This document shows, piece after piece, positions 1-6,804 of a DNA stretch of 7,794 nt. Position numbers and translations under genes: made by a program. Within the stretch, counting starts at the first letter, position 1. The number at the start of each line of letters is the position of its first letter. Under the pieces are notes generated by a model, which saw only the letters and a program-made list of their open reading frames with translations, was not told where the DNA came from and made no database searches. Origin of the DNA: Gallionellaceae bacterium (lineage in GTDB: Bacteria > Pseudomonadota > Gammaproteobacteria > Burkholderiales > Gallionellaceae); the NCBI GenBank assembly GCA_030690855.1, contig JAUYFR010000005.1, positions 1-7,794 of the forward strand. Direction: 5' to 3'.

Positions 1-1033
1 CGGTACCGAGATTGTTGCGCAAGCAGCTAAAGTGTTAGACGCTTTACGCAGTGATGGCTTGAAGATTGAATTGGAATACGCGCACATCGGCGGTGCTGGC
101 TACGATGCGGCAGAAGATCCTTTGCCCGAAGCAACTTTGAATTTGGCTAAAGCTTCTGATGCGGTGTTGCTCGGCGCAGTGGGTGGTTATCAATATGACA
201 CTTTGCCGCGTCCGATGCGTCCTGAGCAAGGCTTGCTGCGAATTCGTAAGGGTTTGAATTTATTCGCAAATCTTCGTCCTGCGATGGTGTATCCAGAGTT
301 GGTAAATGCTTCGACTTTGCGTTCTGATGTGGTGTCTGGTTTGGATATCATGATTTTGCGCGAACTGACGGGCGATATTTATTTTGGTCAGCCGCGCGGT
401 ATTCGCACTTTAGAAAATGGTGAGCGTCAAGGCTTTGACACCATGCATTACAGCGAATCAGAAGTGCGACGCGTGGCGCATGTCGGATATCAAATCGCCA
501 TGAAGCGTAATAAAAAACTATGCTCTGTGGATAAAGCCAACGTGTTGGATACCAGTATGTTCTGGCGCGAAATTGTGACTGAAGTGGCGAAAGAATATCC
601 GCAGGTTGTGACTTCTCACATGTATGTCGATAACGCGGCGATGCAGTTGGTGCGCGCACCTAAGCAATTTGATGTGATTCTGACCGGCAATATTTTTGGC
701 GACATTCTTTCCGATGAGGCCTCGATGTTGACGGGTTCGATTGGTATGTTGCCCTCTGCGTCTCTCGATTCAAATAACAAAGGCCTGTATGAACCATGCC
801 ACGGTTCAGCGCCGGACATAGCGGGTAAAGATATTGCGAATCCGTTGGCGACGATTTTGTCAGTTGCGATGATGATGCAGTACACCTTTGGTCGTTCAGA
901 TGTCTCGCAGAAAATCGAAGCGGCAGTGCGTAAGGTGTTGCAGCAGGGTCTGCGTACGGGCGATATATATGAAGCGGGCACACAGAAAGTTGGTTGTGCA
1001 GCGATGGGCGATGCGGTTGTTATAGCGCTTTAA
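1..1033 (+). CDS. leuB: 3-isopropylmalate dehydrogenase LeuB (5' partial)
   Basis: LeuB oxidises and decarboxylates 3-isopropylmalate with NAD+, the third step of leucine synthesis, in the cytoplasm. The reading frame is already open at base 2 (GTEIVAQAAKV), matching the family N-terminus just after PGDGIG, so the true start lies roughly a dozen codons outside the window; the GTG at 32 is internal. Family landmarks are all present in order: the LFANLRP substrate loop, RELTGDIYFGQPRG with the catalytic tyrosine (codon 380-382), SVDKANVLD with the catalytic lysine (533-535), HMYVDNAAMQL, NIFGDILSDEAS with the metal-binding aspartates (701-703 and 713-715), and YEPCHGSAPDIAGK, the NAD-binding part. 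The visible 343 residues plus the missing start give about 355, the usual length. It ends with TAA 15 bases before asd, suggesting cotranscription. The family is clear; the paralogous tartrate or isocitrate dehydrogenases are less likely given the LeuB-type motifs and the asd neighbour. Confidence 0.96.
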   Translation, partial: GTEIVAQAAKVLDALRSDGLKIELEYAHIGGAGYDAAEDPLPEATLNLAKASDAVLLGAVGGYQYDTLPRPMRPEQGLLRIRKGLNLFANLRPAMVYPELVNASTLRSDVVSGLDIMILRELTGDIYFGQPRGIRTLENGERQGFDTMHYSESEVRRVAHVGYQIAMKRNKKLCSVDKANVLDTSMFWREIVTEVAKEYPQVVTSHMYVDNAAMQLVRAPKQFDVILTGNIFGDILSDEASMLTGSIGMLPSASLDSNNKGLYEPCHGSAPDIAGKDIANPLATILSVAMMMQYTFGRSDVSQKIEAAVRKVLQQGLRTGDIYEAGTQKVGCAAMGDAVVIAL

Positions 1034-1037
1034 TCTT

Positions 1038-1042
1038 AAGGG
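1038..1042 (+). promoter_or_regulatory. Ribosome binding site of asd
   Basis: AAGGG lies six bases before the ATG at 1049. It decides the start: the in-frame TTG at 1043 touches this motif and could not use it, so ATG 1049 is preferred. Confidence 0.75.
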
Positions 1043-1048
1043 TTGAAT

Positions 1049-2152
1049 ATGAAAGTCGGTTTAATCGGTTGGCGTGGGATGGTCGGTTCGGTTCTCATGC
1101 AGCGCATGCGTGAGGAAAAAGATTTTGATCTGATCGATGCGGTGTTTTTCACAACTTCTAATGTGGGAGGTGAAGCTCCGGCTGAAGGTCGTGGTGTACC
1201 CTTAAAAGATGCGTCCAACTTGGCTGAATTACAAGCAATGGATGCCATCATCTCTTGCCAAGGCGGTGATTACACCACTGGGGTATTTCCAAAGTTACGT
1301 ACCGCAGGCTGGACTGGTTACTGGATTGATGCGGCTTCCACGCTACGCATGGAAAAAGATGCTGTCATTATTCTTGATCCTGTCAATCTGGATTTGATTA
1401 AAAAATCGCTGGCAAATGGCGGCAAAAATTTTATCGGTGGTAACTGTACTAACAGCATCTTGTTGATGGGCTTGGGCGGCTTATTCCATGCAGGGTTGGT
1501 GGAGTGGGTTTCTTCTATGACCTATCAGGCGGCATCGGGTGCGGGTGCGCAGAATATGCGTGAGTTGCTCAATCAGATGGGTGTGGTAAATACCTCAGTT
1601 GCTGATTTGTTGGCCGATCCGAAATCGGCGATTTTAGAAATTGACCGCCGTGTAGCAGAAACACTGCGCTCTGCGGATATGCCGACAGCAAACTTTGGGG
1701 CGCCGTTGGCAGGCAGTTTGATCCCTTGGATTGATAAGCAGCTGGATAATGGCCAGTCTAAAGAAGAATGGAAAGGCCAAGCCGAGGTTAATAAAATTTT
1801 GGGCACAACAATTCGTATTCCAGTCGATGGCTTGTGCGTTCGCATCGGTGCGATGCGCTGCCATAGCTTGGCGTTGACCATTAAGCTCAAGAAGGATATT
1901 CCGCTGAGTGAAATAGAAGGTTTGATTAAAGGCGGCAACCCTTGGGTTAAGTTTGTGCCGAACCAACGTGAGATTTCGGTGCGTGAGCTGACTCCGGTTG
2001 CAGTGACCGGCAAACTTGATATTGCAGTAGGGCGCGTACGCAAAATGGAGTTGGGGCCTGAGTATTTGAGCGCTTTTGTCTGTGGTGACCAATTGCTTTG
2101 GGGGGCCGCAGAACCGCTTAGAAGAATGTTGCGTATTTTGTTAGATAAGTAA
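1049..2152 (+). CDS. asd: Aspartate-semialdehyde dehydrogenase
   Basis: Asd reduces aspartyl phosphate to aspartate semialdehyde with NADPH, the branch point for lysine/diaminopimelate, threonine and methionine. From ATG 1049 the protein has 367 residues, the same length as E. coli Asd. Visible motifs are the N-terminal nucleotide-binding GLIGWRGMVGSVL, GGNCTNS with the catalytic cysteine C133, YQAASGAGAQ with substrate-binding Q160, and VRIGAMRCHS with R265 and acid-base histidine H272. These match the E. coli C135/Q162/R267/H274 set with a constant offset of two. An upstream in-frame TTG (1043) would add two residues but has no ribosome site of its own. The gene follows leuB by 15 bases, probably in the same operon, and the leuB-asd-fimV order is conserved in many beta- and gammaproteobacteria. 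It is the Gram-negative (E. coli-type) Asd; no damage or missing key residue is seen. Confidence 0.97.
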   Translation: MKVGLIGWRGMVGSVLMQRMREEKDFDLIDAVFFTTSNVGGEAPAEGRGVPLKDASNLAELQAMDAIISCQGGDYTTGVFPKLRTAGWTGYWIDAASTLRMEKDAVIILDPVNLDLIKKSLANGGKNFIGGNCTNSILLMGLGGLFHAGLVEWVSSMTYQAASGAGAQNMRELLNQMGVVNTSVADLLADPKSAILEIDRRVAETLRSADMPTANFGAPLAGSLIPWIDKQLDNGQSKEEWKGQAEVNKILGTTIRIPVDGLCVRIGAMRCHSLALTIKLKKDIPLSEIEGLIKGGNPWVKFVPNQREISVRELTPVAVTGKLDIAVGRVRKMELGPEYLSAFVCGDQLLWGAAEPLRRMLRILLDK

Positions 2153-2167
2153 GCGGGTAGCTGATAA

Positions 2168-2205
2168 TTTAAATTCGAAATTGTCGGTTACCGTATGAAT
2201 TTAAA
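2168..2205. repeat. Perfect 9-bp inverted repeat with nested palindrome
   Basis: TTTAAATTC (2168-2176) is matched by GAATTTAAA (2197-2205) around a 20-base spacer, which itself holds CGGT-T-ACCG (2185-2193). Each arm contains the self-complementary TTTAAA, and the two copies are 32 bases apart centre to centre, about three helical turns. This could be an operator bound by a dimeric or cooperative regulator, or an RNA hairpin. No known operator consensus is recognised. Confidence 0.6.
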
Positions 2206-2211
2206 GGGAAG

Positions 2212-2226
2212 GTGAGCTTGCCTCAC
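2212..2226. repeat. Short inverted repeat upstream of fimV
   Basis: GTGAG (2212-2216) and CTCAC (2222-2226) flank a 5-base spacer. The stem is short and no T-run follows, so a terminator is unlikely; chance or a minor operator half-site are both possible. Confidence 0.3.
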
Positions 2227-2264
2227 TAACTCCATGATGTTAATCTGAATATTGTATTGAATAT

Positions 2265-2272
2265 AAAAGGGG
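2265..2272 (+). promoter_or_regulatory. Ribosome binding site of fimV
   Basis: AAAAGGGG ends seven bases before GTG 2280. The good match and spacing support GTG as the start, which in turn places a complete signal peptide at the N-terminus. Confidence 0.75.
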
Positions 2273-2279
2273 TAGCAGC

Positions 2280-5057
2280 GTGAGGAAATCATTTCTGAAA
2301 GCGTTTGGATATTTTGTCTGTTTGGCATGGTCTAGTACGACTTACGCCGTGGGTTTTGGCGGAATTAACGTAACTTCTGCACTAGGACAACCACTCGTTG
2401 CTGAAATTGAATTGGTGGCAGTTGAGGCGGCTGACAAATCTACTCTCAATGCGCGTTTGGCTTCGCCAGAAGCATTTAAAGGCGCAGGTATCGACTTCCC
2501 TTATGGCTTACCCAAATTAAAATTTAGCCTAGAAACTCGCGCCAATGGCGACGCCTATATAAAGGCAACTTCTACACAACCTATCAATGAGCCATTTGTG
2601 AGCTTGTTGATTGAGTTGGGTTGGTCTTCTGGTCGCTTGCTACGCGAATATACTTTTTTGTTAGACCCTCCTGGTTTTATAGCAGAGCAGGCCGCAGTTG
2701 TTAAGCCAATTGAACCCGTCGTGGTGCCGCCAGTAGTTGCAGTGGCGCCGTCAGTAGAGCCTGTACCACAATCCGTTGTAGCTACCCCTGCAGCAACTTC
2801 TGAAGTCGTTCAACCTGTAGCGGCAGAAACAACTCAAGCTGCAGTAGAGGCTGTACCTGCGCCGACGCCAGCCGTTGAGCCAGCACCGACACCTGCCCCT
2901 GTAAAAGAAGAAGTGAAGGCGGCAGTTGCACCTGTTAAACAGAAAGTTGAAACAACTCCAACAAATATGGCCTCAGTTACAGTGAAACGGGGTGACACCT
3001 TAGGCAAAATTGCAGCTGCGACAAAAGCGACTGATGTGAGCTTAGAGCGCATGTTAGTTGCGCTATATCGTGCTAATGCTGAAGCGTTTGAAGGCAAAAA
3101 CATGAACCGTCTGAGCACGGGAAAAATATTGCGCATGCCGGAAGCAGAAGCGTTGGCCAAGCTGCAGCAAGCAGAAGCCGCTAATGAAATACGTGCTCAG
3201 GTGTCAGATTGGAACGCTTACCGTCAAAAACTTGCTGCTGCGACAGGCTCAGTTAAAGAGCAAAGGGCTAAGCAAGAAGTGGCTGGAAAAATCAGCACTA
3301 CACTGACTGACAAAGCGCCTGAAGCAAAAGAGCCGCCAAAAGAAGTTTTGAAATTGTCAAAAGGCGAAGCCGCTAGCGACAAAGCGGTTGCCGGTAATAA
3401 AGAAAAAGCCGCTGCGGATAAAGCGATGGCAAAAGGTGAAGAGGCTATCGCGAAAGCTAAATCGTTAAAAGAGGCTGAACAGCGCACTGCGATGCTCGAA
3501 AAGAGTGTCAAAGATATGCAGCGTTTGGTTGAGTTAAAAAACCAGGCTGCCGCAGCACAGGCCGGGCAAGGCAAGTTAGCTGCGTCTGCACCAGCAAGTG
3601 CATTGCCGTTGGTTGCCTCTACTGTCATGCCAGCTTCACCTGTGGCCGCTGCGAGTGAGGTTGTTGCAGCAAAACCAAAAGTAATTGCGCCGAAGGTTGT
3701 GGCTCCCCCCCCTTCGATGTTGGACGACATTTTAGCGAACCCAATTTATCTCGGTGGTGGAGCTGCTGCGTTGTTGGGCATAGGTGCGCTAGTGTTCATG
3801 CGCTTGAGGGGCAAAAAAGGAGAGAAGCCTGTAGCCGCTGCGAGTGTTGAAGATATTGGTAGCGCGTCAAGTCGCATTGCCGCACCGATTGCACCTTCTC
3901 CTGAAACAGGGGACTTTACCAATGCAAGTGATACGCCTGCCGTGGCAATAGGTGATGCCGAGGAAGTTGATCCAATTGGCGAAGCGGATCTATTTTTAAA
4001 TTTTGGCCGAGATGCTCAGGCAGAAGAAGTATTGAAGGAGGCGTTGAAAAAAGATCCTTCGAACAACCCTGTTAAATTGAAGCTGCTGTCCATCTACGCC
4101 ACTCGTAAAGATACAAAATCATTCTACGTTTACGCACTAGAGGTTAAAGAGTCCGGTGATGCGACCGCTTGGGAAAAGGCCGCTGAGATGGGCCGTGCGC
4201 TTGAACCTAATAATTCAATATATGGTGGCGCAGGCGAGCAGTCCGCGGTAGCTTTAGATGAGGCAGACAGTGGTGTTCATGCGGTAGATTTTGATTTGGG
4301 CTTCGGCGACGCTACGGATGAGCCAGCGGTGATGGATACCGGCAGCATTGAGCCAGAGTCTAATAATGGTGAAAGCACCGTTATCATGACTGCTACCGAA
4401 TTGCGCGAGGCACAAGAAGCGCCAATGGATTTTGATATTACTGGCACTCATCCAGGTATTAAGGCGGTCGTAGAAGAGGAGCCTCAAACTGATGTTGCAG
4501 CGATGGATTTTGATTTAACGGTCGCCCCACCGGTGGCCAGTGCTGTTACTGAAGAGCCTAAGCTGGATATGCCAGCCATGGATTTTGATCTTAGTGCATT
4601 GGAAAGCAAGGCTCCAGCAGATGCATCGAGTGTGACTGAAGAAAAATCTCCGGCGATGAACCTAGATGATTTGGTCTTTGATGTGACATCAAGTCATGCC
4701 TCTATGCCAGAAGTTGCGCAGTCTGCTCCAGTTGCGGGTCTCGATCAAGGCATGGAGTTTACCCTTGATATTCCAACTGAGGCGAGGGTAGAAGAGGCAG
4801 CTAAGCCAGCCCCGATGGATGTGGGCTTGAGCGAAATTAGTTTGAATTTAGATGAGCCAGAGGTTGAGGTATCACCTGCGACCAGTGAGCCTAAAGGTGA
4901 GCAGTGGCAAGAGGTTGCAACCAAACTCGATTTGGCCAAAGCGTATCAAGAAATGGGCGATCAAGACGGAGCCAGAGAAATATTGGAAGAGGTGGTGCGT
5001 GATGGAGACGAGCAGCAACGCGAAACAGCGGAGTCATTGCTCAAGCAACTTTTGTAA
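2280..5057 (+). CDS. fimV: FimV/HubP/TspA-family polar organiser protein
   Basis: FimV-family proteins span the inner membrane, bind peptidoglycan through LysM and organise the cell pole, type IV pilus assembly and polar signalling. This 925-residue protein has the full architecture. A signal peptide (1-23, TYA before VG) is followed by the conserved N-terminal FimV domain (about 24-133, ending FLLDPPGF) and a Pro/Ala/Val-rich linker (about 140-225). Next come a LysM domain (about 233-288, VKRGDTLGKIA), an Ala/Lys/Glu-rich probable coiled coil (about 290-430), and one membrane helix (about 489-507) followed by the basic RLRGKKGEK. The cytoplasmic part has a TPR-like segment (564-620, EADLFLNFGRDAQAEEVLKEAL), acidic low-complexity repeats with MDFDL-like cores, and the C-terminal FimV motif (874-925, KLDLAKAYQEMGDQDGAREIL). 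The start is GTG with a strong ribosome site. Eight consecutive C at 3705-3712 precede the membrane helix. Position between asd and truA agrees with fimV in Pseudomonas. The pilus role here is inferred from the family. Confidence 0.93.
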   Translation: MRKSFLKAFGYFVCLAWSSTTYAVGFGGINVTSALGQPLVAEIELVAVEAADKSTLNARLASPEAFKGAGIDFPYGLPKLKFSLETRANGDAYIKATSTQPINEPFVSLLIELGWSSGRLLREYTFLLDPPGFIAEQAAVVKPIEPVVVPPVVAVAPSVEPVPQSVVATPAATSEVVQPVAAETTQAAVEAVPAPTPAVEPAPTPAPVKEEVKAAVAPVKQKVETTPTNMASVTVKRGDTLGKIAAATKATDVSLERMLVALYRANAEAFEGKNMNRLSTGKILRMPEAEALAKLQQAEAANEIRAQVSDWNAYRQKLAAATGSVKEQRAKQEVAGKISTTLTDKAPEAKEPPKEVLKLSKGEAASDKAVAGNKEKAAADKAMAKGEEAIAKAKSLKEAEQRTAMLEKSVKDMQRLVELKNQAAAAQAGQGKLAASAPASALPLVASTVMPASPVAAASEVVAAKPKVIAPKVVAPPPSMLDDILANPIYLGGGAAALLGIGALVFMRLRGKKGEKPVAAASVEDIGSASSRIAAPIAPSPETGDFTNASDTPAVAIGDAEEVDPIGEADLFLNFGRDAQAEEVLKEALKKDPSNNPVKLKLLSIYATRKDTKSFYVYALEVKESGDATAWEKAAEMGRALEPNNSIYGGAGEQSAVALDEADSGVHAVDFDLGFGDATDEPAVMDTGSIEPESNNGESTVIMTATELREAQEAPMDFDITGTHPGIKAVVEEEPQTDVAAMDFDLTVAPPVASAVTEEPKLDMPAMDFDLSALESKAPADASSVTEEKSPAMNLDDLVFDVTSSHASMPEVAQSAPVAGLDQGMEFTLDIPTEARVEEAAKPAPMDVGLSEISLNLDEPEVEVSPATSEPKGEQWQEVATKLDLAKAYQEMGDQDGAREILEEVVRDGDEQQRETAESLLKQLL
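4425..4670 (+). repeat. Acidic MDFDL repeats within fimV
   Basis: The 12-base word ATGGATTTTGAT occurs at 4425, 4503 and 4578, and a related GATTTTGAT at 4287. In protein terms the cores begin at M716, M742, M767 and, more diverged, M793 (MNLDDL): spacings of 26, 25 and 26 residues. The copies at M742, M767 and M793 are preceded by an EE-containing acidic stretch (EEEP, TEEP or TEEK). This is a tandem degenerate acidic repeat in the cytoplasmic region. Later looser copies are MEFTLDI (M825) and MDVGLSEI (M846). Confidence 0.75.
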
Positions 5058-5072
5058 TTTATTTTAAAATCT

Positions 5073-5108
5073 AAAAATCGGCAGCCAGCAATTAGGCTGC
5101 CGATTTTT
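5073..5108 (+). terminator. Intrinsic terminator after fimV
   Basis: A perfect 14-bp stem (5073-5086 and 5095-5108) with an 8-base loop; the GC-rich part CGGCAGCC pairs with GGCTGCCG and is flanked by A5 and T5. It starts 15 bases after the fimV stop. The A-run before the stem would also allow function in the reverse direction, though no gene points that way here. The next start codon is only nine bases after the stem. Confidence 0.9.
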
Positions 5109-5117
5109 ATTGGTGCG

Positions 5118-5759
5118 ATGACTAACCCCAAATTTTTCAATAATTTATCGCCACTACCTGTTACATATTTAATTGTATGGATGTGTGCAGCGATCACCGT
5201 GCAGCAACTGTCCGCGCCAGTTTTAGCGGCTGTGACGGTAGCACTGTTTCTCGTTGCGTATAAATTGCACGATCAACGCTTGTTTAAACTCTTGCGCCGC
5301 ACTCGTTGGATATTTCTTTCGCTACTTGTTATCTATGCTTTCCTGACGCCTGGCTCTCCCCTATGGTCCTTGTCGAATATGCCAAGCCCAACAGTTGAGG
5401 GTCTTGAAGATGGCTTGATGCAATTGGGGCGTTTATTGAGTGTCTTAGCAGGCTTATCTATTTTGCTGACATTGTTGTCGAGAGAGCAACTGATCAGCGG
5501 CATTTACTCACTCATCTATCCCGTGCATTTCCTGGGAGGTTCACGCAAAAAAATTGCGGTGAGGTTGGCGCTAACCTTGCACTACGCTGAAACTGCCATG
5601 CGTGACACAGCGGTGGATTGGCAAGATGCAATTCGCAATGCGTTAGCGTCAACACACTATGATGAAGCTAGCATAGCGATATCAGCACAACCTAGGAGTC
5701 TGATTGATATCGTGCTGATTGCTTTTAGTGGAGCATTATTACTTGGAGCCTGGACATGA
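5118..5759 (+). CDS. EcfT/CbiQ-like multi-pass membrane protein
   Basis: This 213-residue protein resembles the transmembrane (T) subunit of energy-coupling factor vitamin/metal transporters (EcfT, CbiQ). Hydrophobic segments are visible at about 15-29, 34-50, 64-78, 105-121 and 196-212, giving roughly five membrane helices. The middle part (GLEDGL at 95-100, then GRLLSVLAG, SREQL, GIYSLIYPV) fits the family pattern of a conserved arginine before a helix and a Leu/Pro loop after it. The Ala-Arg-Gly type motifs that in EcfT contact the ATPases are not seen in the C-terminal third, and no ECF ATPase or substrate-binding gene is near. Start ATG 5118 is chosen because later starts would cut the first helix, but its ribosome site is poor (GGTG at 5112-5115). 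It overlaps truA by ATGA, so the two are probably coupled. The gene lies in the same reading frame as fimV. Substrate and function are unknown; family assignment is by pattern only. Confidence 0.6.
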   Translation: MTNPKFFNNLSPLPVTYLIVWMCAAITVQQLSAPVLAAVTVALFLVAYKLHDQRLFKLLRRTRWIFLSLLVIYAFLTPGSPLWSLSNMPSPTVEGLEDGLMQLGRLLSVLAGLSILLTLLSREQLISGIYSLIYPVHFLGGSRKKIAVRLALTLHYAETAMRDTAVDWQDAIRNALASTHYDEASIAISAQPRSLIDIVLIAFSGALLLGAWT

Positions 5760-6520
5760 GAATTGCTTTGGGGGTGGAATACGACGGCAGCGAATTTAAC
5801 GGCTGGCAAAGTCAGCCTGATGGCCGTACCGTGCAAGATAATCTGCAACTTGCGATCAGCCAGATTGCCTCAGAAAAAATTTCCATCATCGCCGCAGGGC
5901 GCACCGACACCGGCGTGCATGCCCTGGAACAAGTCATCCATTTCGACACTCAAAGTAACCGCCCCCTTAGCGCTTGGGTGCGCGGCGTGAGCGCCCTGTT
6001 GCCAAAAAGTATTGCCGTACTCTGGGCGCATGTTATTCCTGAAGAATTTCATGCGCGCTTTTCAGCACAAGCACGTAGCTATCAATATGTGTTGATCAAT
6101 CGCCCTACACGTAGCGCGGTGCATCACGGCAAAGTAGGTTGGTATCATGCCCCGCTAGAGGTAAATGCCATGCGCGAGGGCGCGCAACATCTGTTGGGGG
6201 AACACGACTTCAGCTCATTCCGTGCGGCGGAGTGCCAAGCGAAGTCACCAGTCAAAAATCTCGCACAACTAGATATTCACCAACAAGGCGAAACGATTAT
6301 TTTTGATTTAACGGCTAATGCATTTTTGCATCACATGGTGCGCAACATCATCGGGTGCTTAGTTTATGTAGGCAACGGACAGCGCAAACCAGAGTGGATG
6401 CGTGAGGTGTTACTGGCACGTGAGCGAAAATTCGCAGCGCCTACCTTTTCGCCGGATGGATTGTATTTGCGGCATATTCAATATGAGACAAAATGGCAAC
6501 TGCCGCAGCGAGGTGGCTAA
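5756..6520 (+). CDS. truA: tRNA pseudouridine(38-40) synthase TruA
   Basis: TruA converts uridines 38, 39 and 40 in the anticodon arm of many tRNAs to pseudouridine. At 254 residues it has normal family length. Motifs seen are the N-terminal VEYDGSEFNGWQSQ, the catalytic loop AGRTDTGVHA with the nucleophilic aspartate D51, FHARFSAQARSYQYVLIN in the middle, LLGEHDFSSFRA, and FLHHMVRNIIGCLVYVGNG with RNA-binding and active-site residues. The start ATG 5756 overlaps the stop of the membrane gene (ATGA), and GGAG at 5745-5748, inside that gene, gives a ribosome site seven bases away. The stop TAA overlaps the stop of convergent cyaY. In many Betaproteobacteria and Pseudomonas truA is followed by trpF; here that link is absent, so the local order has been rearranged. 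Confidence 0.97.
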   Translation: MRIALGVEYDGSEFNGWQSQPDGRTVQDNLQLAISQIASEKISIIAAGRTDTGVHALEQVIHFDTQSNRPLSAWVRGVSALLPKSIAVLWAHVIPEEFHARFSAQARSYQYVLINRPTRSAVHHGKVGWYHAPLEVNAMREGAQHLLGEHDFSSFRAAECQAKSPVKNLAQLDIHQQGETIIFDLTANAFLHHMVRNIIGCLVYVGNGQRKPEWMREVLLARERKFAAPTFSPDGLYLRHIQYETKWQLPQRGG

Positions 6521-6804
6521 ATTGTAATGCCGCACAATTCACTCAACGTGCTAAAAAATTCTGTGCCATCTCGCGTGTTCAACCACTGTCCATCTTTTAA
6601 TTGGTAATGAAAGCCTCCAGATTTGGCGGCAATCCAAAGTTCACGATTCGGGGTGTGACGATTGATGATGATTTTGGCTCCGTTTTCTAATTCAAGCTCC
6701 ATTACGCCGCCATTCAAATTACAGTCGATGTCGGTGTGGTCGAGGGCATTTTCGATGCGAGCAAAAATCACATCGGCCAGTTGGGTAAATTCGCTTTCGG
6801 TCAT
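6517..6804 (-). CDS. cyaY: Iron-sulfur assembly regulator CyaY (bacterial frataxin)
   Basis: CyaY is the bacterial frataxin, a small acidic protein that binds iron and the cysteine desulfurase IscS and tunes iron-sulfur cluster assembly. From ATG 6804 the protein has 95 residues, near the usual 100-110. It begins MTESEFTQLADVIFARIE like E. coli CyaY (MNDSEFHRLAD), then shows the acidic DHTDIDC stretch, the frataxin core LNGGVMELELENGAKIIINR, the LWIAAKSGGFHY strand pair and a final helix TEFFSTLSEL. An in-frame ATG at 6822 would add six residues (MERQRT) but leaves no room for a ribosome site, while GGAAAGG sits nine bases before ATG 6804. The stop codon TAG (6517-6519) lies inside the last codons of truA. 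Divergent lptM-lysA is a common neighbour pairing. Confidence 0.95.
   Translation of the reverse strand: MTESEFTQLADVIFARIENALDHTDIDCNLNGGVMELELENGAKIIINRHTPNRELWIAAKSGGFHYQLKDGQWLNTRDGTEFFSTLSELCGITI

Larger units (their letters stand above)
2153..2279 (+). promoter_or_regulatory. asd-fimV intergenic region, likely fimV control region
   Basis: These 127 AT-rich bases separate asd from fimV. They hold a perfect 9-base inverted repeat (2168-2176 and 2197-2205) and a second small one (2212-2216 and 2222-2226). A weak sigma70-like pair, TTGCCT (2218-2223) and TAATCT (2241-2246) with 17 bases between, could be a promoter but both boxes match poorly. No run of T follows either palindrome, so neither looks like an intrinsic terminator for asd. 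That this region starts fimV transcription is inference. Confidence 0.45.

Noticed and set aside
2..7. GGTACC (KpnI site) at the very start, as a possible cloning junction
   Set aside because: It encodes the Gly-Thr expected at this point of LeuB, so it is natural coding sequence.
32..34. GTG as the leuB start
   Set aside because: The upstream frame is open and encodes conserved LeuB residues; the true start lies before the window.
1573..2043. Minus-strand open frame (156 residues) opposite asd
   Set aside because: The plus strand is a complete, well-conserved asd; the antisense frame shows no domain.
3224..3730. Long minus-strand open frame (168 residues) opposite fimV
   Set aside because: It mirrors the Ala/Lys-rich coding of fimV, has an Ala/Ser-rich composition and no recognisable family or ribosome site.
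4852..5067. 71-residue plus-strand open frame overlapping the fimV end
   Set aside because: It is a frame-shifted shadow of the conserved FimV C-terminal motif, with no ribosome site or family resemblance.
6520..6539. AATTGT...ACAATT hairpin at the truA-cyaY junction as a terminator
   Set aside because: Only a 6-bp AT-rich stem, no T-run, and it lies inside the cyaY coding sequence.
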